A DNA stretch of 64,000 bases, taken from contig CP014773.1 of NCBI GenBank assembly GCA_001596135.1, positions 3,100,001 to 3,164,000 of the forward strand, written 5' to 3'. The stretch comes from Mucilaginibacter sp. PAMC 26640. Lineage in GTDB: Bacteria > Bacteroidota > Bacteroidia > Sphingobacteriales > Sphingobacteriaceae. This document shows, piece after piece, positions 45,955 to 55,175 of the stretch. The translations under genes were made by a program, and so were the position numbers. A model generated the notes under the pieces. It did not search any database. It saw nothing but the letters and a program-made list of their open reading frames with translations, and was not told where the DNA came from. Each line of letters begins with the position of its first letter. The stretch's first letter is position 1.

Positions 45955-48900
45955 ATGAAATTTATCATTTTGCTGTTCAGTTTGCTGTTTCCTTTAGTAT
46001 GTTTTTCTCAAACGATTACCGGAACAGTTAGCGATCCACAGCTAAAACCGCTCAACGGAATTACCATAACTCAAAAGGGAACACATCAGGTAACAATGAG
46101 TGACGACAGAGGCCAGTTTAAAATCAAGGTAGTTGGTGTTGAACCAATTATTGTTTTCACCGCGACAAATCTTGCAACCCTTGAAGTCAAAGTTGAAAAC
46201 CAAACAGACCTAAAAGTCATACTCTATCAAAAATTGACCGCGTTAGACGAAGTTCACGTAATTGCATATGGGACTAATACACAGCGCAATTCAGTTGGCG
46301 CAATAACAAAAATAACTGGTACCGAAATTCAGCAACAACCTGTGGCCAACCCTTTAGCAGCTTTGCAGGGACGAGTTGCCGGATTGTCAATCACTGCATC
46401 TAGTGGTGTCCCTGGTTCCTCGTTCATTGTACAGATCAGGGGACAAAATACCTTAAATTCAAGCTTGGGAAGTTTGTCGCAGAAGGACCAGCCATTGTTT
46501 ATCATTGATGGGGTGCCATTGGCAGCTCAAAATGATAATATCAATCAATTTTCATCTGCGAATTCTCCAGGCCAAGGGTCCTATTATGGAAATTCATACG
46601 GTGGAATTAGTCCATTCAACAGTATTAACCCTGCCGATATTGAAAGTATCGAAGTTTTAAAGGATGCGGACGCTACCGCAATTTATGGTTCCAGGGGAGG
46701 AAATGGCGTCATTTTGATAACAACAAAAAAAGGAAAGGCAGGAAAAACAGGTTTTGATATCACCATCGATAATGGCATCAGCGTTGTTGGGCGTACGATG
46801 CCTATGATGAACACTCAACAATATCTCAATATGCGCCGTGAAGCTTTTTCAAACGATCATATAACTCCTAATAATTTGTTATATGATCCGGCTTATGCCC
46901 CCGACCTTACCGTATTTGATCAATCAACACATACTGATTGGAAAAAATACTTCATAGGGAATAGTGCACATCATTTAAATACGAATTCTGCCATATCTGG
47001 TGGTTCCGAGCAAACGCAATTTCGTTTAGCTGCGGGGTTCAATCGTGATACCTATATTTTTCCTGGTGATTACGGTGATAACCGGTTTAGTTTTTCTTCT
47101 AACCTTCATCATAACTCGATTGATAAAAAATTTACGCTAGATTTTACCTCCTCATATTCCTATGATAAGAACAATTCTTCTGCAAGCCCAAATTTGCTGA
47201 CAGCTTTTTCTTTAGAACCTAATTACCCAAATCCCTTAGACAAGTTGGGAAATTTGATTTGGGATTATAAAGGCGTTCCTTTAGACGGTTCATATGCGGC
47301 ATTCAACCCATATACTTCTTTCAAGGCTCCATATAGCGTCAACACTAATTCCTTGAATGCTAATCTGAATTTATCCTACAACATTTTAAAAGGACTGACA
47401 ATTCGAGCCAACAATGGTTATAGTTCACTGGAATCTACAGAGTTTTCTGCATCGCCAAAGTCAAGCCAAAATCCCGCTTATAATCCCGTAGCTACCGCAT
47501 CGTTTGGAAATAATAATATCAAAACCTGGATAATAGAGCCTCAGGTGGAATATAAAAATAGCTTCAAAAAGATGTTATATTCACTACTGGTTGGCGGAAC
47601 TTATCAGCAACGAACGACCAGTACTAATCAGATACAGGGTTCCGGTTATATTAATGATGAACTAATTCATTCCATTTCAGGTGCGCCTACTCAAACCGCG
47701 TCTGACGCTTCATTAATTTATAAATATACAGCGGTATTTGCCCGTCTCAATACAAGATGGGACGGAAAATATATTCTCGACATTAACGCGCGTCGGGATG
47801 GTTCAAGCCGTTTTGGTTCAGGTAAACAGTTTGGATATTTTGGATCTGTTGGTGCAGGCTGGATATTTAGTGAGGAAAGCTTCATAAAGGATAAATTACC
47901 CGCTTTTAGCTATGGTAAACTTCGATCTAGTTACGGCATTACCGGTAGTGACGGGATCGGAGATTACAATTTTATATCTAGGTACGCTCCTACGCTTTAT
48001 AATTACGGCGGTAATTTAGGATACCTACCACAAAATTTAGCTAATGACCAATTTGGTTGGGCAACTACCGAAAAATTGGAAGTTGCGTTAGAGTTGGGCT
48101 TTTTGCAGGATAGAATTTTATTGACCACGAGTTGGTACAGAAATCGTTCAGGTAATCAGTTAATCATGTATCTTCTGCCTAGCCAAACAGGTTTTTCAAG
48201 TGTAATCGAAAATTCCCCTGCACTAGTTCAGAATTCAGGCTGGGAATTTACAGTTCAGGCGAAAATTTTGAGTCAAAAGGATTTTTCATGGAATGCAGCC
48301 TTTAATGCATCCGTCCCCAGAAACAAATTATTGGCATTTCCCAATCTTTCAACCTCAAGCTATGCGACGACATATTTATTAGGACGTTCAATTAATGAAA
48401 AAATTGGCTTTAAATCAGCTGGCGTAAATTCAACAACAGGATTATTTCAGTTTTATAATAGGAAGGGTGAAATAACCAGTACCCCTCAAGAGTCGTCAGG
48501 AAGTGATTTAAACGATTATCAGGATTTGGGCAACCTTGATCCTAAATTCTATGGCGGCATATCGAATAATCTTAGTTATAAGAACTTACAGTTAAGCGTC
48601 TTTGTTGAATTCAAAAAGCAGTTGGGTACTAATTACTTCGGCCAGCTTTATGGAACACCAGGTGTAGAGGCAAACCAACCAGCTGCACTTATTGATGCGC
48701 ATTGGAAAGCGCCTGGAGATCAAGCAACATTTCAAAAATATGCTTCGCAATATGGAGATGCTGCTATCGCGTTGACAAGCTTCAGGCATTCAGATGGAAT
48801 TTACAGTGATGCATCTTATTTAAGATTAAAGACGGTATCGCTGTCTTACCTCTTACCCAAAACTATTTTAAAAAGACTCAACGCCTCAGCTATCAGACTT

Positions 48901-49023
48901 TATGTAAACGCGCAGAATTTATTTACAATCTCTCGGTTTAAGGGCAACGACCCTGAAACACAAAATTTCTACGGCATACCCACATTAAGAGTAATAACCG
49001 GCGGTCTTCAACTTAACTTTTAA
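45955..49023 (+). CDS. SusC/RagA-family TonB-linked outer-membrane protein
   Basis: A 1022-residue barrel protein with a signal peptide, a short carboxypeptidase-regulatory-like domain (ITGTVSDPQLKPLNGITITQ), a plug domain (LDEVHVIAYGTNTQRNSVGA, GRVAGLSITASSGVPGSS, IEVLKDADATAIYGSRGGNG) and a long barrel ending in Phe (GLQLNF). It is linked at 4 bp to the SusD gene. The company of TlpA, DUF6520 and MauE genes, and no glycoside hydrolase, suggests a peptide or cofactor substrate instead of a glycan. That is inference. Confidence 0.94.
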   Translation: MKFIILLFSLLFPLVCFSQTITGTVSDPQLKPLNGITITQKGTHQVTMSDDRGQFKIKVVGVEPIIVFTATNLATLEVKVENQTDLKVILYQKLTALDEVHVIAYGTNTQRNSVGAITKITGTEIQQQPVANPLAALQGRVAGLSITASSGVPGSSFIVQIRGQNTLNSSLGSLSQKDQPLFIIDGVPLAAQNDNINQFSSANSPGQGSYYGNSYGGISPFNSINPADIESIEVLKDADATAIYGSRGGNGVILITTKKGKAGKTGFDITIDNGISVVGRTMPMMNTQQYLNMRREAFSNDHITPNNLLYDPAYAPDLTVFDQSTHTDWKKYFIGNSAHHLNTNSAISGGSEQTQFRLAAGFNRDTYIFPGDYGDNRFSFSSNLHHNSIDKKFTLDFTSSYSYDKNNSSASPNLLTAFSLEPNYPNPLDKLGNLIWDYKGVPLDGSYAAFNPYTSFKAPYSVNTNSLNANLNLSYNILKGLTIRANNGYSSLESTEFSASPKSSQNPAYNPVATASFGNNNIKTWIIEPQVEYKNSFKKMLYSLLVGGTYQQRTTSTNQIQGSGYINDELIHSISGAPTQTASDASLIYKYTAVFARLNTRWDGKYILDINARRDGSSRFGSGKQFGYFGSVGAGWIFSEESFIKDKLPAFSYGKLRSSYGITGSDGIGDYNFISRYAPTLYNYGGNLGYLPQNLANDQFGWATTEKLEVALELGFLQDRILLTTSWYRNRSGNQLIMYLLPSQTGFSSVIENSPALVQNSGWEFTVQAKILSQKDFSWNAAFNASVPRNKLLAFPNLSTSSYATTYLLGRSINEKIGFKSAGVNSTTGLFQFYNRKGEITSTPQESSGSDLNDYQDLGNLDPKFYGGISNNLSYKNLQLSVFVEFKKQLGTNYFGQLYGTPGVEANQPAALIDAHWKAPGDQATFQKYASQYGDAAIALTSFRHSDGIYSDASYLRLKTVSLSYLLPKTILKRLNASAIRLYVNAQNLFTISRFKGNDPETQNFYGIPTLRVITGGLQLNF

Positions 49024-49027
49024 ACAC

Positions 49028-50395
49028 ATGAAAATAAAAATAACGTTAGTCGTTTTTACGGCAATTTTAGCAAATGCATATTTCTCCTGTAAGAAATCCA
49101 TTGATGTTGGCCCGCCAAAAAATCAGTTAGAAAAAACAAAGGTTTTTACTGATAGTGTTAGCGCTAATAGCGCAATAGTTGGTATCTACGTAGATATGAT
49201 GCAAAATTTTGGTTTTTCATTTACATCGGGAGGACTTACTGCTTATCCTGGCCTTTCGGCGGATGAACTTTCTCAAACTTCGAACGACCCTGACCTTAGC
49301 CAGTTTTACAGTAATCAAATAAATATTCGTAATAGTTTTAATCAGGTGCTTTGGAACTCGGCTTACAAATTCATATATGATGCCAATGCTTGCATTGAAG
49401 GTATAAGCGGAAGTCCAGGAATTTCCACATCAGCGAAACAAAAGCTTATGGGAGAAGCGAGGCAAATCAGAGCATTTATTTTATTTTATCTCACAAATTT
49501 ATACGGCCCGGTTCCGGTTGTTACTACTACGGACTATCGTATATCTCAGACGCAAGGCAGAGCGTCGGCAGATTCTGTTTATTCTCAAATTATTAGTGAC
49601 CTGACTTATGCTCAGGCGAATTTGCCGAGAAACAGTAGCGCAAAACGAGCCAGCTACTATTCCGCTACGGCACTCCTTGCAAAAGTTCAGTTATACCAAA
49701 AAAATTATCAGGAGGCGGAAAATAACGCCAGTATTGTAATCAATTCAGGCCTTTATAAATTAGAGGATAATCTTGGCGATGTGTTTTTAGCTGATAGCAA
49801 GGAGGCTATTTGGAAGTTTTTACCAGTTTTTCCAGGCATAGAAACTTGGGAAGGATATAGTTTTGTCCCATCAGATCCTAATGCTGCCCCTAAATATGTA
49901 CTGAGTGATTCTTTATATAATTCCTTTGAACCTGGCGATTTACGAAAATCAAATTGGATAAGTATTAGTTCGGTTAATGGAGTAAGCTATCCATACCCTT
50001 TTAAATATAAAGCTGGCACAACAAACGGGATAGCTACGGAAAATTATACTGCTATCAGATTGGCAGAGCTTTATCTAATACGGGCTGAATCGAGAGTAAA
50101 TCTATATGACTTAAACGGTTCCATAGCCGATATCAATTTGATAAGAACCAGATCCGGGTTAGCAAATACGCCAGGCACTGATAAGACTTCCTTACTTTTG
50201 GCCTTGGAAAAAGAACGGCGATCAGAAATGTTTTGTGAATGGGGTAACAGGTGGTTTGACCTGCAGCGAACAAACCGAGCCGATGCGGTTTTGCAACCTT
50301 CAAAAGCGAATTGGACTCATACTGATATTTTATATCCTATTCCTGACGCGGAAATCAAAAGTAACCCCGCTTTGAATCAAAATGCAGGATATTAA
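49028..50395 (+). CDS. SusD/RagB-family lipoprotein
   Basis: A 455-residue lipoprotein with lipobox YFSC near residue 21, then KKSIDVGPPKNQLEKTKVF. It has the RagB signature GEARQIRAFILFYLTNLYGP and the C-terminal block EKERRSEMFCEWGNRWFDLQ, ending LYPIPDAEIKSNPALNQNAGY in form. It is the partner of the preceding SusC gene and the last gene before the terminator at 50397. Confidence 0.94.
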   Translation: MKIKITLVVFTAILANAYFSCKKSIDVGPPKNQLEKTKVFTDSVSANSAIVGIYVDMMQNFGFSFTSGGLTAYPGLSADELSQTSNDPDLSQFYSNQINIRNSFNQVLWNSAYKFIYDANACIEGISGSPGISTSAKQKLMGEARQIRAFILFYLTNLYGPVPVVTTTDYRISQTQGRASADSVYSQIISDLTYAQANLPRNSSAKRASYYSATALLAKVQLYQKNYQEAENNASIVINSGLYKLEDNLGDVFLADSKEAIWKFLPVFPGIETWEGYSFVPSDPNAAPKYVLSDSLYNSFEPGDLRKSNWISISSVNGVSYPYPFKYKAGTTNGIATENYTAIRLAELYLIRAESRVNLYDLNGSIADINLIRTRSGLANTPGTDKTSLLLALEKERRSEMFCEWGNRWFDLQRTNRADAVLQPSKANWTHTDILYPIPDAEIKSNPALNQNAGY

Positions 50396-50396
50396 A

Positions 50397-50425
50397 AAGG
50401 AGGCTGTTTTTAAGACAGCCTCCTT
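50397..50425. terminator. Bidirectional terminator between SusD and DUF6520 genes
   Basis: AAGGAGGCTGT (50397-50407) and ACAGCCTCCTT (50415-50425) form a perfect 11-bp stem. On the minus strand the stem is followed by a T run; on the plus strand the T-tract is weak. It lies between convergent genes. Confidence 0.85.
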
Positions 50426-50431
50426 CATTGC

Positions 50432-50755
50432 TTAAGGTTTTCTTAACGGTGTTACTTGCGGTACCTGCATATCATTGATAAGCTGGTTGCTTGAGTTAAC
50501 CTGGCTTGAGGAAAAACCAGATACGCACTGATGGGTGGATGCGGAACAATTGCCCGGATTTGGAGCGGTTGTTCCTTCTCCCAAATAGGTAGCCACCGTT
50601 CTTGGAACCGCGTCACTTGGGTTTAAATTGGTCGCAGAAATACTGAACCATTTATAACTGATGAATTTTCCATGTGCTTTAGTTGTTGGATTGGTAAAAG
50701 CACTTGCAGCCAACGCGATTGCAATTGCTGCGAAACCTAAAATTTTTCTTTTCAT
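50432..50755 (-). CDS. DUF6520-type small exported protein
   Basis: A 107-residue protein with a clear signal peptide (about residues 1-24, ending AFTNP). The mature part has two Cys (GNCSASTHQC) near residues 69 and 77. The layout fits the DUF6520-like small proteins found next to MauE genes in Bacteroidota. The role is unknown. With MauE upstream (135 bp) and a TlpA/SusCD operon converging on it, it may be a substrate or partner of disulfide chemistry and export; this is inference. Confidence 0.75.
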   Translation of the reverse strand: MKRKILGFAAIAIALAASAFTNPTTKAHGKFISYKWFSISATNLNPSDAVPRTVATYLGEGTTAPNPGNCSASTHQCVSGFSSSQVNSSNQLINDMQVPQVTPLRKP

Positions 50756-50889
50756 GATATTGTCTGACTTTATAAATCAAAAGCAGCGAAAACTTTGATT
50801 CTGAAATTTAATAAACGAATTCTCGGTATTTCGATACCGTTTCCGTGCTTAATCAGTCCCTGAACCAGTTAAACAAATTGTGGTTTATA

Positions 50890-51318
50890 TTACTTGCCAA
50901 TGAACCTCCTTTCCTTAAAATCGATAAATATTCCATATATACTTAGAAACAGGAATATCAAATTAAAGGCAAAGTGTTGCTGCCAATTTAGTTTTCCAAT
51001 TATGCCGCCGCAGGAACATGGAATACTGCCAAAGGCGCCGGTTATCGCTAAGCCTACATAAACAGTAAATAAAAGCATCAGAAAGGCAGATGCATAAAAC
51101 CCTGCTGTTCTGGTTATTTTAAATAGCAAAAAAACTATTGTTGCTAACTCTATTAGAGGGATGAAGATGATCAAATAACCAACGGACCACTTTGGAACGG
51201 GCTGTACTAGCATTTGCGTCCGAAAGGAACGAAAATCAATCAGCTTACTCGCCGTGGCATACGTAAACATCAGTATTAAAAAAAATGAAATAAGGTCGGG
51301 TAGATCGGAGCGTTTCAT
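50890..51318 (-). CDS. MauE/DoxX-like membrane protein
   Basis: A 142-residue protein with four hydrophobic segments (about residues 10-25, 48-67, 72-95 and 115-133). A Cys pair in GSIPCSCGGIIGKLNWQQHF fits the methylamine-utilisation MauE family, which is linked to quinone or disulfide redox chemistry in the membrane. It precedes the DUF6520 gene in the same direction. A 36-bp palindrome with CRP-like half-sites lies 104-139 bp before its ATG. Confidence 0.82.
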   Translation of the reverse strand: MKRSDLPDLISFFLILMFTYATASKLIDFRSFRTQMLVQPVPKWSVGYLIIFIPLIELATIVFLLFKITRTAGFYASAFLMLLFTVYVGLAITGAFGSIPCSCGGIIGKLNWQQHFAFNLIFLFLSIYGIFIDFKERRFIGK

Positions 51319-51421
51319 GGGTGAAAATTATACCCTAAAGCTCGGTTGGATGGTTAAATATTATCGATGACAATATTTACAAACTGTGGCTGCTCTCGTT
51401 ACAATTTTTAGGAATATTCTA

Positions 51422-51457
51422 AATAGTAGTTTGTGATAATTATCACAAACCACTATT
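51422..51457. promoter_or_regulatory. 36-bp palindrome containing a CRP-like site
   Basis: Arms AATAGTAGTTTGTGATAA (51422-51439) and TTATCACAAACCACTATT (51440-51457) are inverted copies with one mismatched pair and no loop. The centre reads TGTGATAATTATCACA, an exact TGTGA-N6-TCACA. It could be an operator for a Crp/Fnr-family protein controlling the MauE gene, or a terminal palindrome linked to the neighbouring IS. Confidence 0.6.
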
Positions 51458-51499
51458 GTTTTCCCATTAGCCTGGAGATTATGATGAATGAGACCACAC

Positions 51500-51567
51500 T
51501 ATTTCGGCGCAAGCTGACCCACTGTTTCGGGGCAAACTGACCATGGTATTTCGGGGCAAACTGACCC
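51500..51567 (+). repeat. Tandem terminal-repeat copies of the IS21-family element
   Basis: Three copies start at 51500, 51523 and 51547, spaced 23-24 bp. The second and third share TTTCGGGGCAAACTGACC exactly; the first has two or three changes. A single degenerate inverted match lies at 54028-54048. These are probable IstA binding sites. Confidence 0.8.
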
Positions 51568-51631
51568 ACCAAAACGCGTAGCAAATGCTGTAGAAGCAAC
51601 CATCTTTTGAGGGCAAAAGACCCGTTCTAAG

Positions 51632-53184
51632 ATGGCCAATTTGACAATCAGCATGAGTAAGATTAGAAAGATTTTAAGGATGAACAGCCAGGGTCGCAGC
51701 ACGCGATTTATAGCTGCCCAGATTGATTCATCCCGGAATACCGTAAGAAAGTACCTGGCCGTCCTTAAGAAGAGCGGCTTTACCTTTGAAGAAGTTAATA
51801 ACCTTAATGATAAGGAACTGGAAGACTTTTCGGCAAGACCAGGGAAAACAACCAGCCAAGCAGCCGTATGCAATCCATGCTGCGCTGCTTCCCCCACGTC
51901 GATAAAGAGCTTAAAAAGACTGGTATGAACCGGCAGATCTTGTGGGAAGCCTATATCAAGGAGTTCCCCGAGGGCTATAAGTACACCCAATTTTGCACGT
52001 ATTACAACCAGTGGAAGACCAAGGTCAATCCGACCATGCACATGGATCACAAGGCCGGGGACAAACTGTACGTCGATTTTGCGGGTGAAAAGATGAGCTA
52101 TACGGACAAGGAAACCGGTGAAGTCATTGAAGTAGAAGTTTTTGTGGCAATCCTTGGGGCCAGCCAGCTCACCTATGTAGAGGCTGTTATGAGCCAGCAA
52201 AAGGAAGACTTTATAGCGGCCTGCGAGAATACCTTGCACTTTATCGGCGGCGTTCCGGCCGCCATTGTGCCGGATAACCTGAAGGCGGCCGTAACCAAAA
52301 GCAGCCGCTATGAACCTACCCTCAACGAAACATTTGAAGACTTTGCCGATCATTATGGCACTACCATATTACCGGCGCGGGCGTACCGCCCGCGCGACAA
52401 GGCATTGGTAGAAGGGGCCGTTAAGATCATTTATACTAAGGTATACGCCCCTTTAAACAAGCATATCTACCATTCTTTAACAGAACTCAATACAGCGATC
52501 TGGCAGGCCTTGGAAGCCCATAACAGCCAGTTGCTCAAAGGCCGCAATTATAGCAGGATACTACAGTTTGAAGAGATAGAGCGTGGCACCCTGGCACCCC
52601 TGCCTGTCCTGCGTTACCAGTTCAAAAAGCACTTTTATGCCAGGGTGATCAAGAACGGCCATGTCAATCTCGGCCCGGATAAACACTATTACAGTGTGCC
52701 TTACCGCTTCATCGGCAAAAAGGTCAAGCTGTTATACTCCCGCACCATTGTAGAGATCTACTACAATTATGAGCGTATCGCTTTGCACCAGCGCGAAAAG
52801 AACCCCTACGGTTATACTACCGACAAAGAACATATGGCCAGTGCCCATCGCTTTAAAAGTGATTGGACACCGGATATGTTCCTCAATTGGGCGACCTCCA
52901 TCCATGAGGATGTCAGGCTATATATCCATCAGATACTGGAGCGTAAACAACACCCCGAACAGGCTTACAAATCCTGCCTGGGGATACTTGGCTTTGCAAA
53001 AAAAGCAGGGAACGACCGGTTAATAATGGCCTGTCAGCGGGGGCTCAGTTATGGTATTTATAGCTATAAAACGATACAAACCATATTGGAAAACAAGATG
53101 GACAATTATGAGGAAAGCATATTTGCCGATGAGCTACCTATGCCTGATCACGGTAATATCCGGGGAAAAGACTATTACAAATAA
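51632..53184 (+). pseudogene. istA: istA transposase of the IS21-family element, frameshifted
   Basis: The N-terminal frame from 51632 has the IstA HTH (MSKIRKILRMNSQGRSTRFI, then AAQIDSSRNTVRKYL). It goes out of phase after LEDF. The rest continues in another frame from FGKTRENNQ through RCFPHVDKELKKTG to the DDE domain, with Asp in KLYVDFAGEK, Asp in VPDNLKAAV and Glu in KALVEGAVKI. Adding one T to the run at 51827-51830 would join the frames into a protein of about 517 residues, the usual IstA size. The 438-residue part could be translated from ATG 51868 but lacks the DNA-binding HTH. Confidence 0.85.
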
Positions 53185-53203
53185 CCATTAAAACAACAAT
53201 AAC

Positions 53204-53950
53204 ATGAACACAAGTACCTTAGACAAACTGCGGAAGATGAAGTTCTTCGGGATGTTCCATGCCTTTAAAAGCAGCATGGAAACCGGTAAAACAAACGACT
53301 ATACGGCAGATGAACTGCTGGCCCACCTGGTAGATGCAGAATGGGACGACCGGCAGAACAGGCGTATTGAACGCACGATCCTTTATGCCCGATTCCGCTA
53401 TAAAGCCGCTATAGAGGACGTTCACTACCATGCCGACCGAAGTATCGACCGCAACCAGATCATGCGCCTGGCGGACTGTACGTTTGTTGATCGCTTCGAG
53501 AACCTGCTGATTACCGGGAGTACAGGCATCGGTAAAAGCTATATTGCTTCTGCTGTGGGTTACCAGGCCTGTGTATTGGGCTACCGGGTATTGTACACCA
53601 GTACGCCCAAACTGTTCGCTAAACTGAAGATGGCCAAGGCGGACGGCTCCTACATGAAAGAGCTGGCTAAGATCGAAAGGCAGCAATTGCTCATACTCGA
53701 CGACTTTGGTATCCAGCCTTTTGATGCACAAAGCAGGGCTGCACTAATGGAGATCATTGAAGACAGGCACGGTAAGACCTCGCTGATCATCACTTCGCAG
53801 TTGCCGGTGAGCAAATGGTTTGAAGTGATCGGTGAAAAAACGGTTGCTGATGCGATCCTTGACCGGATCGTTCATGATGCACACCGTATCGAGCTAAAGG
53901 GAGAATCTATGAGAAGAAAACGTAATGTTGAACCGGAAAACAGCCATTAA
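53204..53950 (+). CDS. istB: IstB-like ATP-binding protein of the IS21-family element
   Basis: A 248-residue AAA+ helper with Walker A GSTGIGKSYIA near residues 104-114, Walker B LLILDDFG near 167-174, and the sensor segment TSQLPVSKWFEVIG. The family's N-terminal helical domain is seen at residues 1-95. It assists the IstA transposase by choosing and marking the target DNA. It follows istA by 19 bp and appears intact. Confidence 0.93.
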   Translation: MNTSTLDKLRKMKFFGMFHAFKSSMETGKTNDYTADELLAHLVDAEWDDRQNRRIERTILYARFRYKAAIEDVHYHADRSIDRNQIMRLADCTFVDRFENLLITGSTGIGKSYIASAVGYQACVLGYRVLYTSTPKLFAKLKMAKADGSYMKELAKIERQQLLILDDFGIQPFDAQSRAALMEIIEDRHGKTSLIITSQLPVSKWFEVIGEKTVADAILDRIVHDAHRIELKGESMRRKRNVEPENSH

Positions 53951-53962
53951 TGAAATTACCTT

Positions 53963-54394
53963 TTAAATAACTATTTTTGTACATGCTTTTATAGCATTTG
54001 CTGCAACCCAAAAGTCAGCTAACCCCTGGGTCAATTTGGCCCGAAACAGGGTGGTCAACATCTCCATAATATACAAATGGGGCACCACTTTAGCAAAATT
54101 GTCCATCACTGTCCTTATCAAATCTAATCTAGCAGATAAGGAATCAATCGTTTCTTGGTTATATTCTGACAAATCGGTGGTATTTAAAATTGCGTCCATC
54201 GATTGTATAGCGTTTTTAATATCGTGCTTTGCAAAATTTCCAAGTTGCGAAATATGCGTGTCATTGGCTTTAGATATTGCCTCATACATACTTGTTAGCT
54301 TATCAATTTGCAAACTCGCTTCCGCTATTCTTCGAGCTTGAATTACCGGATTGAATTTATTGTTAGGGTTATATACTTTTCTTTTTGATGCCAT
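53963..54394 (-). pseudogene. Gene with histidine-kinase-like HDIKN motif, truncated by the IS
   Basis: Reading leftward from ATG 54394 gives about 110 native residues with a helical stretch FAKHDIKNAIQSMDAIL and LIRTVMDNFAKVVPHLYI. At about MEMLTT the frame enters the IS end (LFRAKLTQG is inverted-repeat sequence) and stops at 53963 inside the element. The HDIKN motif resembles the dimerisation/phosphoacceptor helix of sensor kinases, which would normally be followed by an ATPase domain now missing. The original function is uncertain; a plasmid/phage-borne signalling protein is possible. Confidence 0.65.
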
Positions 54395-54613
54395 GATTTA
54401 AAGAATAGGTTGTGACCTTACAATACTATAAATAAAATCTTAAATGGTCTTTAATATCGACTATATTATTTGGATCAAACATCTTGGGTAAAAGCTGATA
54501 CCTTGTGCCGGGGGGGGGCGGTTAATCTACCAATCCATATAAGTAAACGCAGGCATTTAGCAGGGCGTTTGCAGGGCCGTATCTTTGGGTAATGGAAATA
54601 ATTACATTAACCA

Positions 54614-54820
54614 ATGTCAAAAAATAACAGTTCGTTTAAACCCGGTCAAAGCGGTAATCCAACAGGATCCACAAACCGAACCCGCCTGAAAAATCGCCTT
54701 GAGGGTCTTTTAGAAAAAGCATTGCCCGTGATTGAAAAAGAGTTTGAAACAGGGTCTCCTGAGGTGAAGCGAGAGTTATTTATTGGCCTTGCCGGTATTG
54801 TATTACTCCGCGGAAATTAA
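54614..54820 (+). CDS. Small protein with DUF5681-like N-terminus
   Basis: The 68-residue product has FKPGQSGNPTGSTNRTRLKN, the KPGQSGNPxGR motif of DUF5681-type proteins found before phage terminase and portal genes, and a helical C-terminus. It opens the phage-like region on the right side of the IS. It may be a DNA-binding packaging protein, but no terminase is in view. Confidence 0.6.
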   Translation: MSKNNSSFKPGQSGNPTGSTNRTRLKNRLEGLLEKALPVIEKEFETGSPEVKRELFIGLAGIVLLRGN

Positions 54821-54847
54821 TTAACTCTTTAAACACATGAACATATA

Positions 54848-55174
54848 ATGTCAATACCATTGGATCACATGCCCGCCACTTTGCGCGAAAAAGTGCAATA
54901 CCTTACTGTACTAACAAAGCACCGAAAGCTTGATAAGTTAAGAGAGTTGCGAGCCGCGTCAAATGATATTGGTATTGATATCTATCATCACAGCGCCGGT
55001 ACTGATTCATACTTCTGCGACAAAGACAAACGATATGTAACCTGGTCACAGTTGGTGCAAAAATCGAAAGGAATCATCGACCGAGGTGCTAATCTATTCA
55101 CTGCAGTTATAGAGTACAAGCGCGGGATTCATTTCACAAGTAGCGCAACCGCTCCGGATCCCCAACTAAATTGA
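54848..55174 (+). CDS. Phage-region protein, paralogue of the 60733-61083 product
   Basis: A 108-residue protein with an N-terminal helical part (PATLREKVQYLTVLTKHRKL, DKLRELRAASND), then IDIYHHSAGTDSYFCDKDKR and ITxGANLFTAVIEYKRGIHF-like ending FTSSATAP. The downstream protein at 60733 has the same blocks in the same order. The function is unknown. The start of the next gene is 2 bp away. Confidence 0.65.
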   Translation: MSIPLDHMPATLREKVQYLTVLTKHRKLDKLRELRAASNDIGIDIYHHSAGTDSYFCDKDKRYVTWSQLVQKSKGIIDRGANLFTAVIEYKRGIHFTSSATAPDPQLN

Positions 55175-55175
55175 T

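Larger units (their letters stand above)
51492..54056 (+). mobile_element. IS21-family insertion sequence
   Basis: This is a two-gene element (istA, istB) of about 2.6 kb. The ends are imperfect inverted repeats: on the left GACCACACTATTTCGG from 51492; on the right the reverse complement of 54056-54028 begins GACCACCCTGTTTCGG. The left end holds three tandem copies of a TTTCGGGGCAAACTGACC-like unit, as is usual for IS21-type transposase binding sites. I could not see a clear target duplication. IstA is frameshifted, so the copy is probably not autonomous. The right end lies inside the coding frame of the 53963-54394 gene. Confidence 0.85.

Noticed and set aside
51827..51870. Programmed -1 frameshift in istA
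   Set aside because: The T run of four and the later GGGAAAAC do not form a proper X-XXY-YYZ slippery site in the correct frame, and typical IstA is made from one frame; a one-base deletion is simpler.
54510..54518. Nine-G run as a phase-variation site
   Set aside because: It lies in a non-coding gap between the kinase-like remnant and the first phage gene; no frame or promoter spacing clearly depends on its length.
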